Source: an uncultured Verrucomicrobiota bacterium
GTDB lineage: Bacteria; Verrucomicrobiota; Verrucomicrobiia; Opitutales; Seribacteraceae
Reading direction: 5' to 3'
DNA length: 60,645 nucleotides
Assembly: GCA_902615835.1 (NCBI GenBank)
Contig: CACMQL010000008.1
Coordinates: forward strand, 1 to 60,645
The notes under the pieces were generated by a model. That model was not told where the DNA came from, did not search any database, and worked only from the letters and a program-made list of their open reading frames with translations. The position numbers and the translations under genes are program-made. Positions 18,483 through 27,913 of this stretch are shown here, one piece after another (the stretch's first letter is position 1; each line of letters starts with the position of its first letter).

Positions 18483-21455
18483 ATGAAAAGCATCTCCCAT
18501 ATGGTTCTATTTTGGCTCGGAATGGTTGCATGCTTTATAAATGCCAGCCCGATCCCTTACACCGGGAAGATATCCCTGAATGGTATCAATTTTGATGGGC
18601 AGGCAAATTTTCAATTCACTATTTATACGGAGGATGGAAAAGCGGTCTGGCGGAACGGCAAGGATGCTCAATCCACCATCTCGGTTCCGATTAAGCAGGG
18701 GCGATATTCGGTTTTGCTTGGCGGGCAGGGGATGGACCCGATATCCCCGGAGTTGTTTTTAAACCACAAGGATTTATTTCTTTCGGTTTATGTGGATCTG
18801 AATGACGGCAAGGGTCTGCGTCACCTGCCCCCGGATCAGCCCATTCATTCAGTACCTCATGCATTGTCAGCGGATTTGGCAGAACGGGCTAAGGTGGCGG
18901 AGGAGGCAAAAATCGCAAACCAGGTTGTGGATGGTTCAATCACCAGAAAAAAACTGAGTCGCTCTATTCTGGCCGATCTCAACCGCACCGTGACCAAGTC
19001 GATGCTCGGACGGGATGTGCTCGCCGGCCTGAACCGCACCATTACCGGAGATATGCTCTCCCGCTCCCTTCGTCAGCAGATTGATGCTCCGGTCTCCGCG
19101 TCCCGCCTCGATCCGGCTCTCAAGGCTTATCTGTCACCTCTGCTAGAACCAAAGGCCACGGGCAGTGTCAGTGATTTAGATCGGTTGGAGGGTAAGAGCG
19201 TTACCCTGTCCGCCCCAACTGCCAGTGGGCAAAATCTGCGTTACCAGTGGAAGAAAAATGGTAATTCGATGCCCGGAGCAACCAGTAAAGACTTTATTAT
19301 CACCGACCTCAATGCCACCACCGACTCCGGAAATTATCAGGTTGTAATCTCCAATGATTTTGGGAGCTTTTCCAAACAAATTGCATAAAATGTATTTAGT
19401 GCCACAGCCGTGCAGATGGTTGTTGGGGATCATCACGCCCTGTATTTGGATGCGATGGGATTTCCTTATGGGGTGGGGCTCAATCAATTTGGTGAGATTG
19501 GCTCGGTTTCAACTGCAACCTCGATACCTATGCGGATTATTAATGAGCAAGTTGCCGGAATTGCAACCAGTGTGCAACATTCTCTGATCTTGAAAAAAGA
19601 CGGTTCGCTTTGGGGAGTGGGAAACTTATCTGTGATCGGAGGAACTGTCCAAAACCCAGTTAAGATAACCGATGGTCCGGTCAAGGATTTTGCTGCCGGT
19701 GAGTGTACGGTCTATGTGGTCCGCCCCGATGGATCCCTCTGGTCTGGCGGGTTAAATTCAAATGGTCGACTTGGGGACGGAACTACGCAGAATCGTTCCT
19801 CTCTGGTCAGGGTGATTGATTCGGGAGTGAAGAAGGTTTTTAGTGAGGGACAATACGCCGCGGTGATTAAGGAGGACGGTTCCCTCTGGACATTTGGGGC
19901 CAATCACTCTGGACAATTGGGAAATGGCACCCAAGTTGATTCTCCTACCCCTGTGCAGATTGAAACATCCGGAGTGGTGGATGTTTCCCCCTACTGGGAT
20001 AGTACCCTTTATGTGAAGTCAGATGGTTCCCTTTGGGGAATGGGAAGAAATCACCATAAAATGCTAAAAAAGGCTGAAACACATCGTTACCTTTCTCCGT
20101 TTAAAATGGTTGAAAGTGGAGTAACCAAAGCTGCGGTTGGGCACTGGTTTTTGATTTACCTACAGAATGATGGATCGGTTTGGGGCCGTGGACATAATTA
20201 CCATGGCCAACTTGGACAATCGGGTGGCTCTTCCTACTCCGATCCCGTTCAGATAGTATCCAGTGGAGCCGTGGATGTGGCTGCCGGAGCAGATTATTCC
20301 ATAATTCTGATGGAGGATGGAAAAATTCTAACCTTTGGTAGAAATAGTTATGGCCAGTTGGGTACGGGGGAAACATTACTTCATCAGATTCCACAAAAGC
20401 TGCCTAATTTAAAAGTTAAAGATGTGGCTACAAACTCATCTGGGTCCTACTTCGTTGATCAAAATGGTTCCCTTTGGTCAGTCGGATACGAAGATCACGG
20501 ACAGTTGGGGAATGGATCCGCCGGTCATTCCTCCGTTCCTGTAAAAGTGGTGGATGGAAATGTTTCATCGGTCGAAACCAACTCGTATCATGTCTTGTAC
20601 CGGGATGTAAATGGGTCCCTGCTTGGTTTTGGAAAAGGAACTCATGGTCGACTTGCCAACAATTCAATTATTAATCGGGAAAGTCCGATTATGGTGCAGG
20701 ATGGAAATGTATTATCCTATGATACTGGCGATCACTATTCAGCAATGGTGTTGACCGACGGTTCACTTTGGACATTTGGTCGAAATAATTACGGGCAGTT
20801 GGGCGATGGAACCACTACGGATCGGCTGACACCGGTTAAAATCGTTGATGAAAATGTGACCAAAGTAGCAATTGGAGAATCGCACACCGTTTTCCTAAAG
20901 AATAATGGTTCTGTTTGGGGAATGGGTTACAATAATGATTATCGTTTAGGTGATCTTAATACTTCCAATAAATTGGTTCCCCAAATAATCGTCGATGCTA
21001 ATGTGAGTGATATTGCATGTTCCAATCACGGTACATTTATTTTTAAAACCGATGGATCTCTCTGGGCAATTGGGCATAATGCACACTACCGTATGGGACA
21101 CAATGCTGGAACTGGTAACTATGCAACACCTCAGATGGTATTTGCCAGTGGGGTGCAGGCAGTATCCGGAGGACATGAGCATAGCCTTTTCCTGAAAACG
21201 GATGGTTCCCTATGGGTTGCCGGCTCGAATAAATTGGGCCGGGTGGGAACTGGGGCAAACAATGAAAGTGTGCAACTGACCAAAATTGTCGATTCCGGAG
21301 TGGCAGGAATATCTACAGGCAGAGAGCATTCCATTTACTGGACGACCAATGGTGAGGTTTATGTTTTTGGAAGTAATGCATATGGACAGCTTGGTTTGCT
21401 CGGCAGAACTTTAAATACCCACGAAAAACGGGTACTCTACGATCCGAATAAGTAG
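18483..21455 (+). pseudogene. Secreted Ig/RCC1-propeller protein interrupted by one in-frame stop
   Basis: Two open stretches, 18483-19388 and 19389-21455, lie in the same frame and are separated only by TAA at 19386-19388. Read through, the product would be about 990 residues: signal peptide (1-22), a secreted module like that of the protein at 1-1137 (23-150), 17-residue LNRT repeats (153-196), an Ig-like domain (about 228-305), then about 14 RCC1-type repeats (GSLWxxGxNxxGQLG), enough for two seven-bladed propellers. The stop falls in the last strand of the Ig domain, and the sequence after it (NVFSATAVQMVVGDHHALYLD) continues the expected linker into the first blade. No ATG or ribosome site restarts translation convincingly (GTG at 19410 is possible). 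It could be a recent nonsense mutation, phase-variable or suppressed reading, or a sequence error. Confidence 0.75.
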
Positions 21456-21533
21456 GACTTTTCCATAGTTTTTTTCTTTCTTTTGAGCACTGTCCGTTTG
21501 ACGAAAATCGGTTGGAGAGTTAAGGTAAAAAAC

Positions 21534-21749
21534 ATGAAACTCACGGCAGTAATTACCAAAGAAGAGGAAGGGTTTGTTTCGTTGTGCCCGGAATTGGACA
21601 TTGCGAGTCAGGGGGATACCAAAGAAGGGGCAAAAATAAATTTGAAGGAAGCGGTCGAGTTGTTTTTGGAATGTGCATCCAAGGATGAGGTTGAAAAACG
21701 GCTTTCTTCGGAATCTTTAGTTTCTTCCCTGGAGGTCAGTCTTGCCTAA
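21534..21749 (+). CDS. hicB: HicB-family antitoxin
   Basis: A 71-residue protein with the HicB partial RNase-H-like fold: LTAVITKEEEGFVSLCPELD, ASQGDTKEGAKINLKEAVEL. It lacks a C-terminal helix-turn-helix or ribbon-helix-helix domain, so it may repress poorly by itself. The ATG at 21534 with TAAGG upstream is chosen; an in-frame TTG at 21483 would add 17 residues not seen in the family. It overlaps the toxin gene by 8 bp. It is expected to bind and block HicA. Confidence 0.85.
   Translation: MKLTAVITKEEEGFVSLCPELDIASQGDTKEGAKINLKEAVELFLECASKDEVEKRLSSESLVSSLEVSLA
21731..21735 (+). promoter_or_regulatory. Ribosome binding site GGAGG deciding a TTG start for hicA
   Basis: GGAGG lies six bases before the TTG at 21742 and inside the end of hicB. 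In a window where such sites are rare, this fixes the hicA start as TTG and indicates coupled translation from the hicB message. Confidence 0.75.
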
Positions 21750-21963
21750 ATTGCCCCGAATTTCGGGAAAAGAAGTAGCTGGCATATTGGAGGTAAATGG
21801 ATTCACAAAGGTCCGGCAAAGGGGTAGCCATTTGGTTCTCCAAAAGAGACTGGAAACCACCACTGTTACCGTACCGGTGCCGGATCACAAAGAGCTCAAA
21901 ATGGGAACTTTACGGTCAATTATTCGGCAGTCTGGTTTGAGCAGGTCTCTGTTTGAGAAATAA
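21742..21963 (+). CDS. hicA: HicA-family mRNA interferase toxin
   Basis: A 73-residue protein with the double-stranded-RNA-binding-like HicA fold: LPRISGKEVAGILEVNGF, then RQRGSHLVL with the catalytic His, TVPVPDHKELKMGTLRSIIRQ. It starts at TTG 21742 with a strong GGAGG site. HicA cleaves mRNA when free of HicB. The order here is antitoxin first, the reverse of the commoner hicA-hicB order. A terminator follows. Its location beside a decaying surface-protein gene and a large PVC cytochrome gene suggests an acquired accessory pair. Confidence 0.88.
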   Translation: MPKLPRISGKEVAGILEVNGFTKVRQRGSHLVLQKRLETTTVTVPVPDHKELKMGTLRSIIRQSGLSRSLFEK

Positions 21964-22010
21964 ACTGCCTGAAAAGTTTTATGCTCCCTGTAAACCTTTT
22001 TCGAAAATAA

Positions 22011-22046
22011 GCCTCCAAAAATCAATTCAGCATGGAGGTGTTTTTT
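22011..22046 (+). terminator. Rho-independent terminator after hicBA
   Basis: The stem CCTCCA (22012-22017) / TGGAGG (22033-22038) has an A/T-rich loop of 15 bases and is followed by TG and six T. It lies about 50 bp after the hicA stop and before the PVC cytochrome gene. Confidence 0.7.
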
Positions 22047-22084
22047 ACTTTCTTTACCCCCATTCTTCATCATAAAAAAGTTTG

Positions 22085-25000
22085 ATGCCTGGGCTTCGAT
22101 TATTCTTTCTTTTTTTCTTTTCAATCTCGATCGGGTGGACGGAAAAATTTCCTGAGTTGCCTAACACTGAGTCGACCACGGATGCAGATCCGCCGAGTGC
22201 GGAGGAGGGTGCAAGAGCTTTTTCTTTACCTGAGGGAACCAAGGTAAAAGTCTGGGCAAGTGAGCCCATGGTGCAGAATCCGATCGCTATGGCGTGGGAT
22301 AGAAATGGCAGGATGTGGGTTGCGGAAAATTATACTTACGGGAGCCGGAAGATACGATTTGATCTGAGCCTGCGGGACCGGGTAATCGTTCTGTCCGATA
22401 CGGATGGGGATGGGCAGGCGGATACCCGGAAGGTATTTACCGACGAGGTGCAGATGCTCACCAGTGTGGAGGTTGGGCAGGGTGGGGTCTGGTTGATGTG
22501 TCCACCAAAATTACTTTTTATACCTGATCGGGATGGGGATCTGGTTCCGGATGGAGAACCCGAAGTCATGCTGGATGGGTTCGATGTCGCCCGGGGAAAT
22601 TATCATAATTTTGCCAATGGTTTACGATGGGGACCGGATGGCTGGCTTTATGGACGCTGTGGACATTCCTGTCCCGGGAAAATCGGGGTTCCGGGTACAC
22701 CGGATGAAGTAAGGTATCCGATTGACGGCGGAATCTGGCGTTATCATCCGCAGAGAAAAGTGGTCGAGGTCCTGACCCATGGTACGGTTAATCCATGGGG
22801 GCATGACTGGGATGAGCATGGGGAATTATTTTTTATCAATACCGTGATCGGGCATATGTGGCATATGATCCCCGGGGCTCATTACCGGGAGTCGGGAAGT
22901 GGAGCATCCCAGAACCCATTGATCTACGAACGCATGTCCCAGCATGCGGATCACTTCCATTACGATACCAATCTCGCCTGGCATAAGTCGCGCTATGGGG
23001 CGGCGGATGACTTTGGGGGTGGGCATGCTCATGTGGGGATGGCCATCTACCAGGCGGATCATTTTCCGGGTGAATGGAGGAATCGACTGCTGACCTGGAA
23101 CCAGCATGGGAGGAGGCTCAATCGTGAACGCCTGAAGAGGAAGGGGAGTGGGTATACCGGGGTGCACGAGACGGATGTGTTTGAGAATTCCAATGAATGG
23201 TTCCGGGGAATGGAAGTAAACGTGGGTCCGGATGGGGCGATATACGGACTCGATTGGAGTGATACCGGAGAATGCCATGACCATACCGGGGTGCATCGGA
23301 CGAGTGGAAGAATTAACAAATTTTATTACCAAAAGAATCCGGTGGTAGAATTGTCCCTGCTTGAAAAAGCAGAGGCAGATCCGGAAGCGGTCATTCGACA
23401 TCCCAATGCCTGGTTTGCCCGTCAGTGGTTACAGGCTCTTACAGAAAAGGGAGTGGGTATTAACGAGAAAACAATCCGGGTCTGCGAAGAAATCCTCGCT
23501 GATAAAAAGACAAAACCATCGATTCGTTTACGGGCAATGTGGGGTCTGCAGGCATTGAATAAATTAAATACGGAAAAATATTTGGATGATCCGAATGAAC
23601 ATATCCGTAGCTGGGCGATCCGATTGATGACTGATGACCAGGCGATTGATACCCTTTTCGGAACAAGGGAGAAAGCCTTGCCGGTGAAGAATCCAACTCC
23701 AGAAAAAAAGTTTATCTCCCTGGCAAAGACGGATGATTCCGGACTGGTCCGCCTGGCCCTCGCTTCGTCCCTGCAACGATTGCCGGTTCCATCCCGTGGG
23801 GGATTGGGCAAGGCTTTGGCTTCACGGCAGGAGGATGCCGGCGACCACAACTTACCGATGTTGGTATGGGCGGGTATCACTCCTTTGGTGGAAGATGACC
23901 TGAATGGATTGATCGGTATCGCCCGGGCCACGAACTGGCCCAAGTTACGAACCTGGATTGCCCGGGCCGTCACCGAGAGATCGGTAGAACAGCCTGAAGC
24001 GTTCGCCGATTTGTTGGACTTGGTTGGGGTGCAATCCCAATGGGCGGATTCATTACTGGCGGGAATCGAACGGGCAGTGACTGGCATGAACGGATTTTCC
24101 AGACCGGAGAAATGGGATCAGGTGCAGGGCAAACTGGGGACAAATCCAACGGTCTTGAAACTAAGCGTGCTTTTCGGAGACAAAGGGGCGATTGAAAAGA
24201 TGGAAGGACTGGTGAGGAATGCCCAGGCGGATACCGTTATTCGTAGGGATACCCTGAACATCCTGATTGAATCGAACGCATCAAACTTGAAATCCCTGTG
24301 TGTGCAGGCACTGGATGATTCGGAAATGCGGGGAATAGCTGCCCGGGGCCTGGCCAAATTTGCAGACATGGAAATCGGGAAAAAGCTGATCAGCCGGCTG
24401 GAAAAGTTTGCGGACCCGGAACGGGACAGGGTGGTGGAAATACTATGTGGTCGGGTCGCATGGGCCAGATTATTGATCGCCCGAATCGAGGCGGGCGAAA
24501 TTTCCAAATCCCTGATTTCTCCCTACCATGTTTCTCAGATAAAAGCCTTGAAGGATAACCAACTCAACAAAAGACTGGAGAAAACATGGGGGATTATAAG
24601 GACTTCTTCCACAGCCCTCACCCAAAAGAAGCAGGATTTTAAGCAGGAATTTACCATCCTCGGGTCGGGCAGGGCGGCCAATCTTTCTCATGGGCGCCAC
24701 CTCTACGAGCAACGATGCGCCAGTTGTCATGTGCTCTACGGACAGGGTGGAAAACTGGGGCCCGATCTGACCGGTTCAGGACGATCAAACCTGGACTATC
24801 TCTTGGAAAACATCGTTGATCCCAATGCCGCGGTTTCGGCGGACTACCGCATGCATGTGATCGAAATGAAGGATGGACGCATTCTTAGCGGAATGATCGT
24901 CGGGCAGGACCGGAATTCCCTGACCCTGCGGATGCCGGACTCAGAATTGGTGGTCAGTAAATCCACCATTAGCCAAAGGGAAGCATTGGCTGATTCAATC

Positions 25001-25102
25001 ATGCCGGTGGGTCTGCTGGATAACCTGAGCGGGGAAGGCAGGCGAGATCTGCTTGCCTACCTCATGCACCCAAGCCAGATACCGGTGGCTGAAGGATTAT
25101 GA
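22085..25102 (+). CDS. PVC-type membrane-bound dehydrogenase/HEAT/cytochrome c protein
   Basis: A 1005-residue exported protein. A signal peptide (about 1-20) is followed by a beta-propeller dehydrogenase domain of the type expanded in PVC bacteria (about 45-420: FSLPEGTKVKVWASEP, NPIAMAWDRNGRMWVAENY, DTDGDGQAD, FANGLRWGPDGWLYGR, HVGMAIYQADHFPGEW, EVNVGPDGAIYGLDW). A HEAT-like helical part (about 440-840) and a C-terminal c-type haem domain with CASCH (about residue 878) and a likely axial Met in DSIMPVGLL complete it. These proteins are thought to oxidise sugars or related compounds in the periplasm and pass electrons to the haem; the substrate is unknown. ATG at 22085 directly follows a TTG (22082), and either could start it. 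It is transcribed alone. Confidence 0.93.
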   Translation: MPGLRLFFLFFFSISIGWTEKFPELPNTESTTDADPPSAEEGARAFSLPEGTKVKVWASEPMVQNPIAMAWDRNGRMWVAENYTYGSRKIRFDLSLRDRVIVLSDTDGDGQADTRKVFTDEVQMLTSVEVGQGGVWLMCPPKLLFIPDRDGDLVPDGEPEVMLDGFDVARGNYHNFANGLRWGPDGWLYGRCGHSCPGKIGVPGTPDEVRYPIDGGIWRYHPQRKVVEVLTHGTVNPWGHDWDEHGELFFINTVIGHMWHMIPGAHYRESGSGASQNPLIYERMSQHADHFHYDTNLAWHKSRYGAADDFGGGHAHVGMAIYQADHFPGEWRNRLLTWNQHGRRLNRERLKRKGSGYTGVHETDVFENSNEWFRGMEVNVGPDGAIYGLDWSDTGECHDHTGVHRTSGRINKFYYQKNPVVELSLLEKAEADPEAVIRHPNAWFARQWLQALTEKGVGINEKTIRVCEEILADKKTKPSIRLRAMWGLQALNKLNTEKYLDDPNEHIRSWAIRLMTDDQAIDTLFGTREKALPVKNPTPEKKFISLAKTDDSGLVRLALASSLQRLPVPSRGGLGKALASRQEDAGDHNLPMLVWAGITPLVEDDLNGLIGIARATNWPKLRTWIARAVTERSVEQPEAFADLLDLVGVQSQWADSLLAGIERAVTGMNGFSRPEKWDQVQGKLGTNPTVLKLSVLFGDKGAIEKMEGLVRNAQADTVIRRDTLNILIESNASNLKSLCVQALDDSEMRGIAARGLAKFADMEIGKKLISRLEKFADPERDRVVEILCGRVAWARLLIARIEAGEISKSLISPYHVSQIKALKDNQLNKRLEKTWGIIRTSSTALTQKKQDFKQEFTILGSGRAANLSHGRHLYEQRCASCHVLYGQGGKLGPDLTGSGRSNLDYLLENIVDPNAAVSADYRMHVIEMKDGRILSGMIVGQDRNSLTLRMPDSELVVSKSTISQREALADSIMPVGLLDNLSGEGRRDLLAYLMHPSQIPVAEGL

Positions 25103-25220
25103 CACAAATAGTCGGGTCGGCATGGATTGATTTATGGATATTGAGTTGATAAGAAACGAATTTTTTCTAAGGTTATAGGATCTCTTTTATAACAACCCTC
25201 CAAACTAACCCTCTTATATC

Positions 25221-26522
25221 ATGAAGCTTGAGACCCAATGCCTGCATGCAGGATACCAGCCCGAATCGACCACCAACTCCTGTGCCGTACCTCTCTACAA
25301 GACCAGCTCTTATGTTTTTAACGACACGGAACATGCCGCCAATCTTTTTGGGCTGCGAGAGTTGGGTAATATCTACACCCGCCTGATGAACCCGACCACC
25401 GATGTTCTGGAGCAAAGAGTGGCGGCGATGGACGGGGGTGCGGCGGCTCTGGGGCTGGCCTCGGGAACCAGCGGGGTCTTCTATTCGATCATCAATATGG
25501 CCCAGGAAGGGGATGAGATCATTTCGGCTAATAATCTGTACGGAGGAACCTACACCCAGTTTAATGATATTCTTCCCAAACTAGGCATTACCGTAAAATT
25601 TGTCGACCCCAAGGATCCACGCAACTATGCCAATGCCATCACCGATAAAACCAAGGCTCTGTTTTGCGAAACCGTAAGCAACCCGGGCCTTGATGTTGCC
25701 GATATTGCGGCGATCTCTGACATCGGACTTGAACATGGTATTCCCACCATTGCGGACAGTACCTTTTCCACCCCATACCTGACCCGTCCAATCGAGCATG
25801 GAGCCGCCATCGTTATTCATTCGTTAACCAAATGGCTGGGCGGACATGGAACCGGGATCGGAGGCATCGTGGTTGATTCCGGTACCTTTGACTGGAAGAA
25901 CGGTAAATTTCCCCTCTACGACGAGCCGGACAATAGTTATCACGGGCTCCGCTGGGGACATGACCTGCCCGAACCGCTTGCCCCGCTCGCGTTTATTTTA
26001 AGAATGCGCACCGTTCCCCTGCGTAATCTCGGAGCCTGCATTTCCCCGGACAATTCCTGGCAGTTCCTTCAGGGAATCGAGACCCTGCCATTACGGATGG
26101 AGCGTCATTGTGACAATTCCCTGGCGGTGGCCAAGTATTTGCAGGAGCATGACTCCGTTGAATGGGTACGCTTCCCCGGTTTGGAAGGTGACCCGATGAA
26201 TGCCCTGAATCAGAAATATCTGGATGGCAAAGGTGGATCCATGGTAGTCTTCGGTATCAAAGGGGGTGCGGAAGCGGGACCCAAATTCATCGACAATTTG
26301 AAGCTATTTTCTCATCTCGCCAATGTGGGAGATGCCAAGAGCCTGGCAATCCATCCGGCGACCACCACCCACTCCCAGCTCAATGAGGAGCAGCAGCGGG
26401 CCGGGGGGATTACCCCTGAACTGGTGCGGCTTTCAGTTGGTATCGAGCATATTGACGATATTATCGGGGATATCGAACAGGCCCTTGCCGCCGCCACCGT
26501 GCCGGAACTGGCACCAGCCTGA
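25221..26522 (+). CDS. metY: O-acetylhomoserine sulfhydrylase (Cys/Met metabolism PLP enzyme)
   Basis: A 433-residue PLP enzyme that makes homocysteine (or methionine with methanethiol) from O-acetylhomoserine and sulfide. Motifs: ETQCLHAGYQPES, VPLYKTSSYVF, YTRLMNPTTDVLEQR, LASGTSG, the PLP lysine in HSLTKWLGGHGTGIGG (Lys204) and HPATTTHSQL. The long insert after GGIVVDSG and the overall length fit MetY rather than MetB or MetC. No SAM riboswitch or other leader structure is visible in the 118 bp upstream. A DUF1475 gene follows after 10 bp. Confidence 0.92.
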   Translation: MKLETQCLHAGYQPESTTNSCAVPLYKTSSYVFNDTEHAANLFGLRELGNIYTRLMNPTTDVLEQRVAAMDGGAAALGLASGTSGVFYSIINMAQEGDEIISANNLYGGTYTQFNDILPKLGITVKFVDPKDPRNYANAITDKTKALFCETVSNPGLDVADIAAISDIGLEHGIPTIADSTFSTPYLTRPIEHGAAIVIHSLTKWLGGHGTGIGGIVVDSGTFDWKNGKFPLYDEPDNSYHGLRWGHDLPEPLAPLAFILRMRTVPLRNLGACISPDNSWQFLQGIETLPLRMERHCDNSLAVAKYLQEHDSVEWVRFPGLEGDPMNALNQKYLDGKGGSMVVFGIKGGAEAGPKFIDNLKLFSHLANVGDAKSLAIHPATTTHSQLNEEQQRAGGITPELVRLSVGIEHIDDIIGDIEQALAAATVPELAPA

Positions 26523-26532
26523 GGAATATAAA

Positions 26533-26898
26533 ATGGGCAAGAGATTTGCCCTTGGATACCTGATCGTCCTTACCGTTGTGATGGGGGCTGCCCTGGCCTA
26601 CGGTTTTCTGGTAGGAGACTTTTGGGCAGATGGAGCGGAACTGATGGACAATCCGTGGGGGGTTGTTTCCCTGTTCGATGTCTATGTGGGATTCTTTTTC
26701 TTTATCGGCTGGGTCTGGTACCGTGAGTGTTGTCTCGGAGCCAAGGCTTTCATGACGGTGGCAATCCTGCTCGGAGGAAATCTAATCTGTGGGATTTATG
26801 CGGTGTTTACCTTGCTTACAAGCAAGGGTGACCCTCAGGTTTTCTTTTTGGGAAACGGGAAGAAAGAAGCTACGGTTTCCGAAACAGATAGTGACTGA
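26533..26898 (+). CDS. DUF1475-like small membrane protein
   Basis: A 121-residue protein with three or four membrane helices (about 5-27, 45-63, 72-98). The central NPWGVVSLFDVYVGFFFF and LLGGNLICGIYAV stretches fit the DUF1475 pattern (DPW..TLIDAYFGF ... LLGNIAMS). The ATG at 26533 has GAGG 9 bases upstream. The open frame upstream overlaps metY and is not used. It follows metY by 10 bp, so it is probably co-transcribed; its last 29 bases overlap the convergent methyltransferase gene. Function unknown. Confidence 0.75.
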   Translation: MGKRFALGYLIVLTVVMGAALAYGFLVGDFWADGAELMDNPWGVVSLFDVYVGFFFFIGWVWYRECCLGAKAFMTVAILLGGNLICGIYAVFTLLTSKGDPQVFFLGNGKKEATVSETDSD

Positions 26899-27910
26899 CC
26901 CACCATTCCTGCCCTTTGGCAAATCCGAAAGTCTCGGCACAGGCGAGGAAAAAGATGCGCCAGCGGTGAAACATCCTGATGGCTTCATCGGGGCTCATTT
27001 CCTTCTCGAAAATGGGTAAGACTTCGGTTTTTCTACGATCAAGGTTTTCCAGCCAGCATTCCGAGGTCTTGGCATAATGTTGCCCGGACCAACGCCAGCG
27101 GGATTCCAGTTCCAGTGGCCCGGCGATGCGTAAAAATAATTCATCCGCAGGCATGGTGCCACCGCTAAAAAAGTGTTTCGACATCCAGTCATCCTCGCCA
27201 TCAACTTCGAAGGGGTAGGAGGTGGAACGATGGCAGAAAACATGGGTGAAGAGTTTGCCTTCTTCTTTGAGCCATGCATGAATCCGTTTGAACAAACCCC
27301 GGTGGTTGCGGACATGTTCAAACATTTCCACGGAAACCACCCGGTCGAAAGTTTGGTCGGGTTCAAAGGTGTTCACATCCGCAGTGACCACCTTAAGGTT
27401 AGTCAGTTTTCTTTCCCTGGCCTGTCCCATTATATATTCACGCTGGGAATTGGAATTCGATACTGAGATAATCCTGGCTTGGGGGAATTGTTTCGCCATC
27501 CATAGGGACAGGGAACCCCATCCGCACCCGAGTTCAAGAATCCGCTGCCCATCCTCAAGGTCCGCATGTTCAGAGGTCAGTTCGAGAGCCCGGTCCTCCG
27601 CAGTGGAAAGGTCGCTTACCAGTTCTTCGAAATAGCAGGAGCTGTATTTGAGATTTTTTCCCAAGACCCGGTGATAAAAAAGGGCAGGCACTTCGTAATG
27701 CTGTTCATTGGCTTTGTCAGTAAGCACTGCAAGGGGTGATTCATCCACAGACCGCATATATTCTTCCACCAGTTCCGCATTGACTTCGCAATCATCAGTC
27801 CGGCATTGTTGAAGGCGTTTACGGCAAAGATTGCGGATTCCGGCCCGGATCAGAAAGTCGGGAACAAATCCGCGTTCAGCCAGTTCGATAAATGTGTCGG
27901 TCAGGCCCAT
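26870..27910 (-). CDS. Cyclopropane-fatty-acid-synthase-like SAM methyltransferase
   Basis: A 346-residue enzyme of the mycolic/cyclopropane methyltransferase family. HYEVPALFYHRVLGKN and YSSCYF match the lipid-binding N-terminal motif, ILELGCGWGSLSLWMA (residues 124-139) binds SAM, and VVSVEMFEHVRNH is the following active-site loop. It differs from the full Cfa in the same operon by lacking the long N-terminal domain, and it resembles UfaM-type enzymes that methylate unsaturated phospholipid acyl chains. It is the last gene of the eight-gene minus-strand operon begun by a sigma factor. The likely substrate is a membrane phospholipid acyl chain; whether the product is cyclopropane, methyl-branched or furan fatty acid is not decided by sequence. 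Confidence 0.88.
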   Translation of the reverse strand: MGLTDTFIELAERGFVPDFLIRAGIRNLCRKRLQQCRTDDCEVNAELVEEYMRSVDESPLAVLTDKANEQHYEVPALFYHRVLGKNLKYSSCYFEELVSDLSTAEDRALELTSEHADLEDGQRILELGCGWGSLSLWMAKQFPQARIISVSNSNSQREYIMGQARERKLTNLKVVTADVNTFEPDQTFDRVVSVEMFEHVRNHRGLFKRIHAWLKEEGKLFTHVFCHRSTSYPFEVDGEDDWMSKHFFSGGTMPADELFLRIAGPLELESRWRWSGQHYAKTSECWLENLDRRKTEVLPIFEKEMSPDEAIRMFHRWRIFFLACAETFGFAKGQEWWVSHYLFRKP

Positions 27911-27913
27911 GGT

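Noticed and set aside
19410-21455. Independent RCC1 gene starting at GTG 19410
   Set aside because: It would lack an export signal and a ribosome site, and is exactly in frame with the upstream half; a split gene explains it better.
25103-25220. SAM or other sulfur riboswitch before metY
   Set aside because: Only 118 A/T-rich bases, without the paired elements of known SAM riboswitches.
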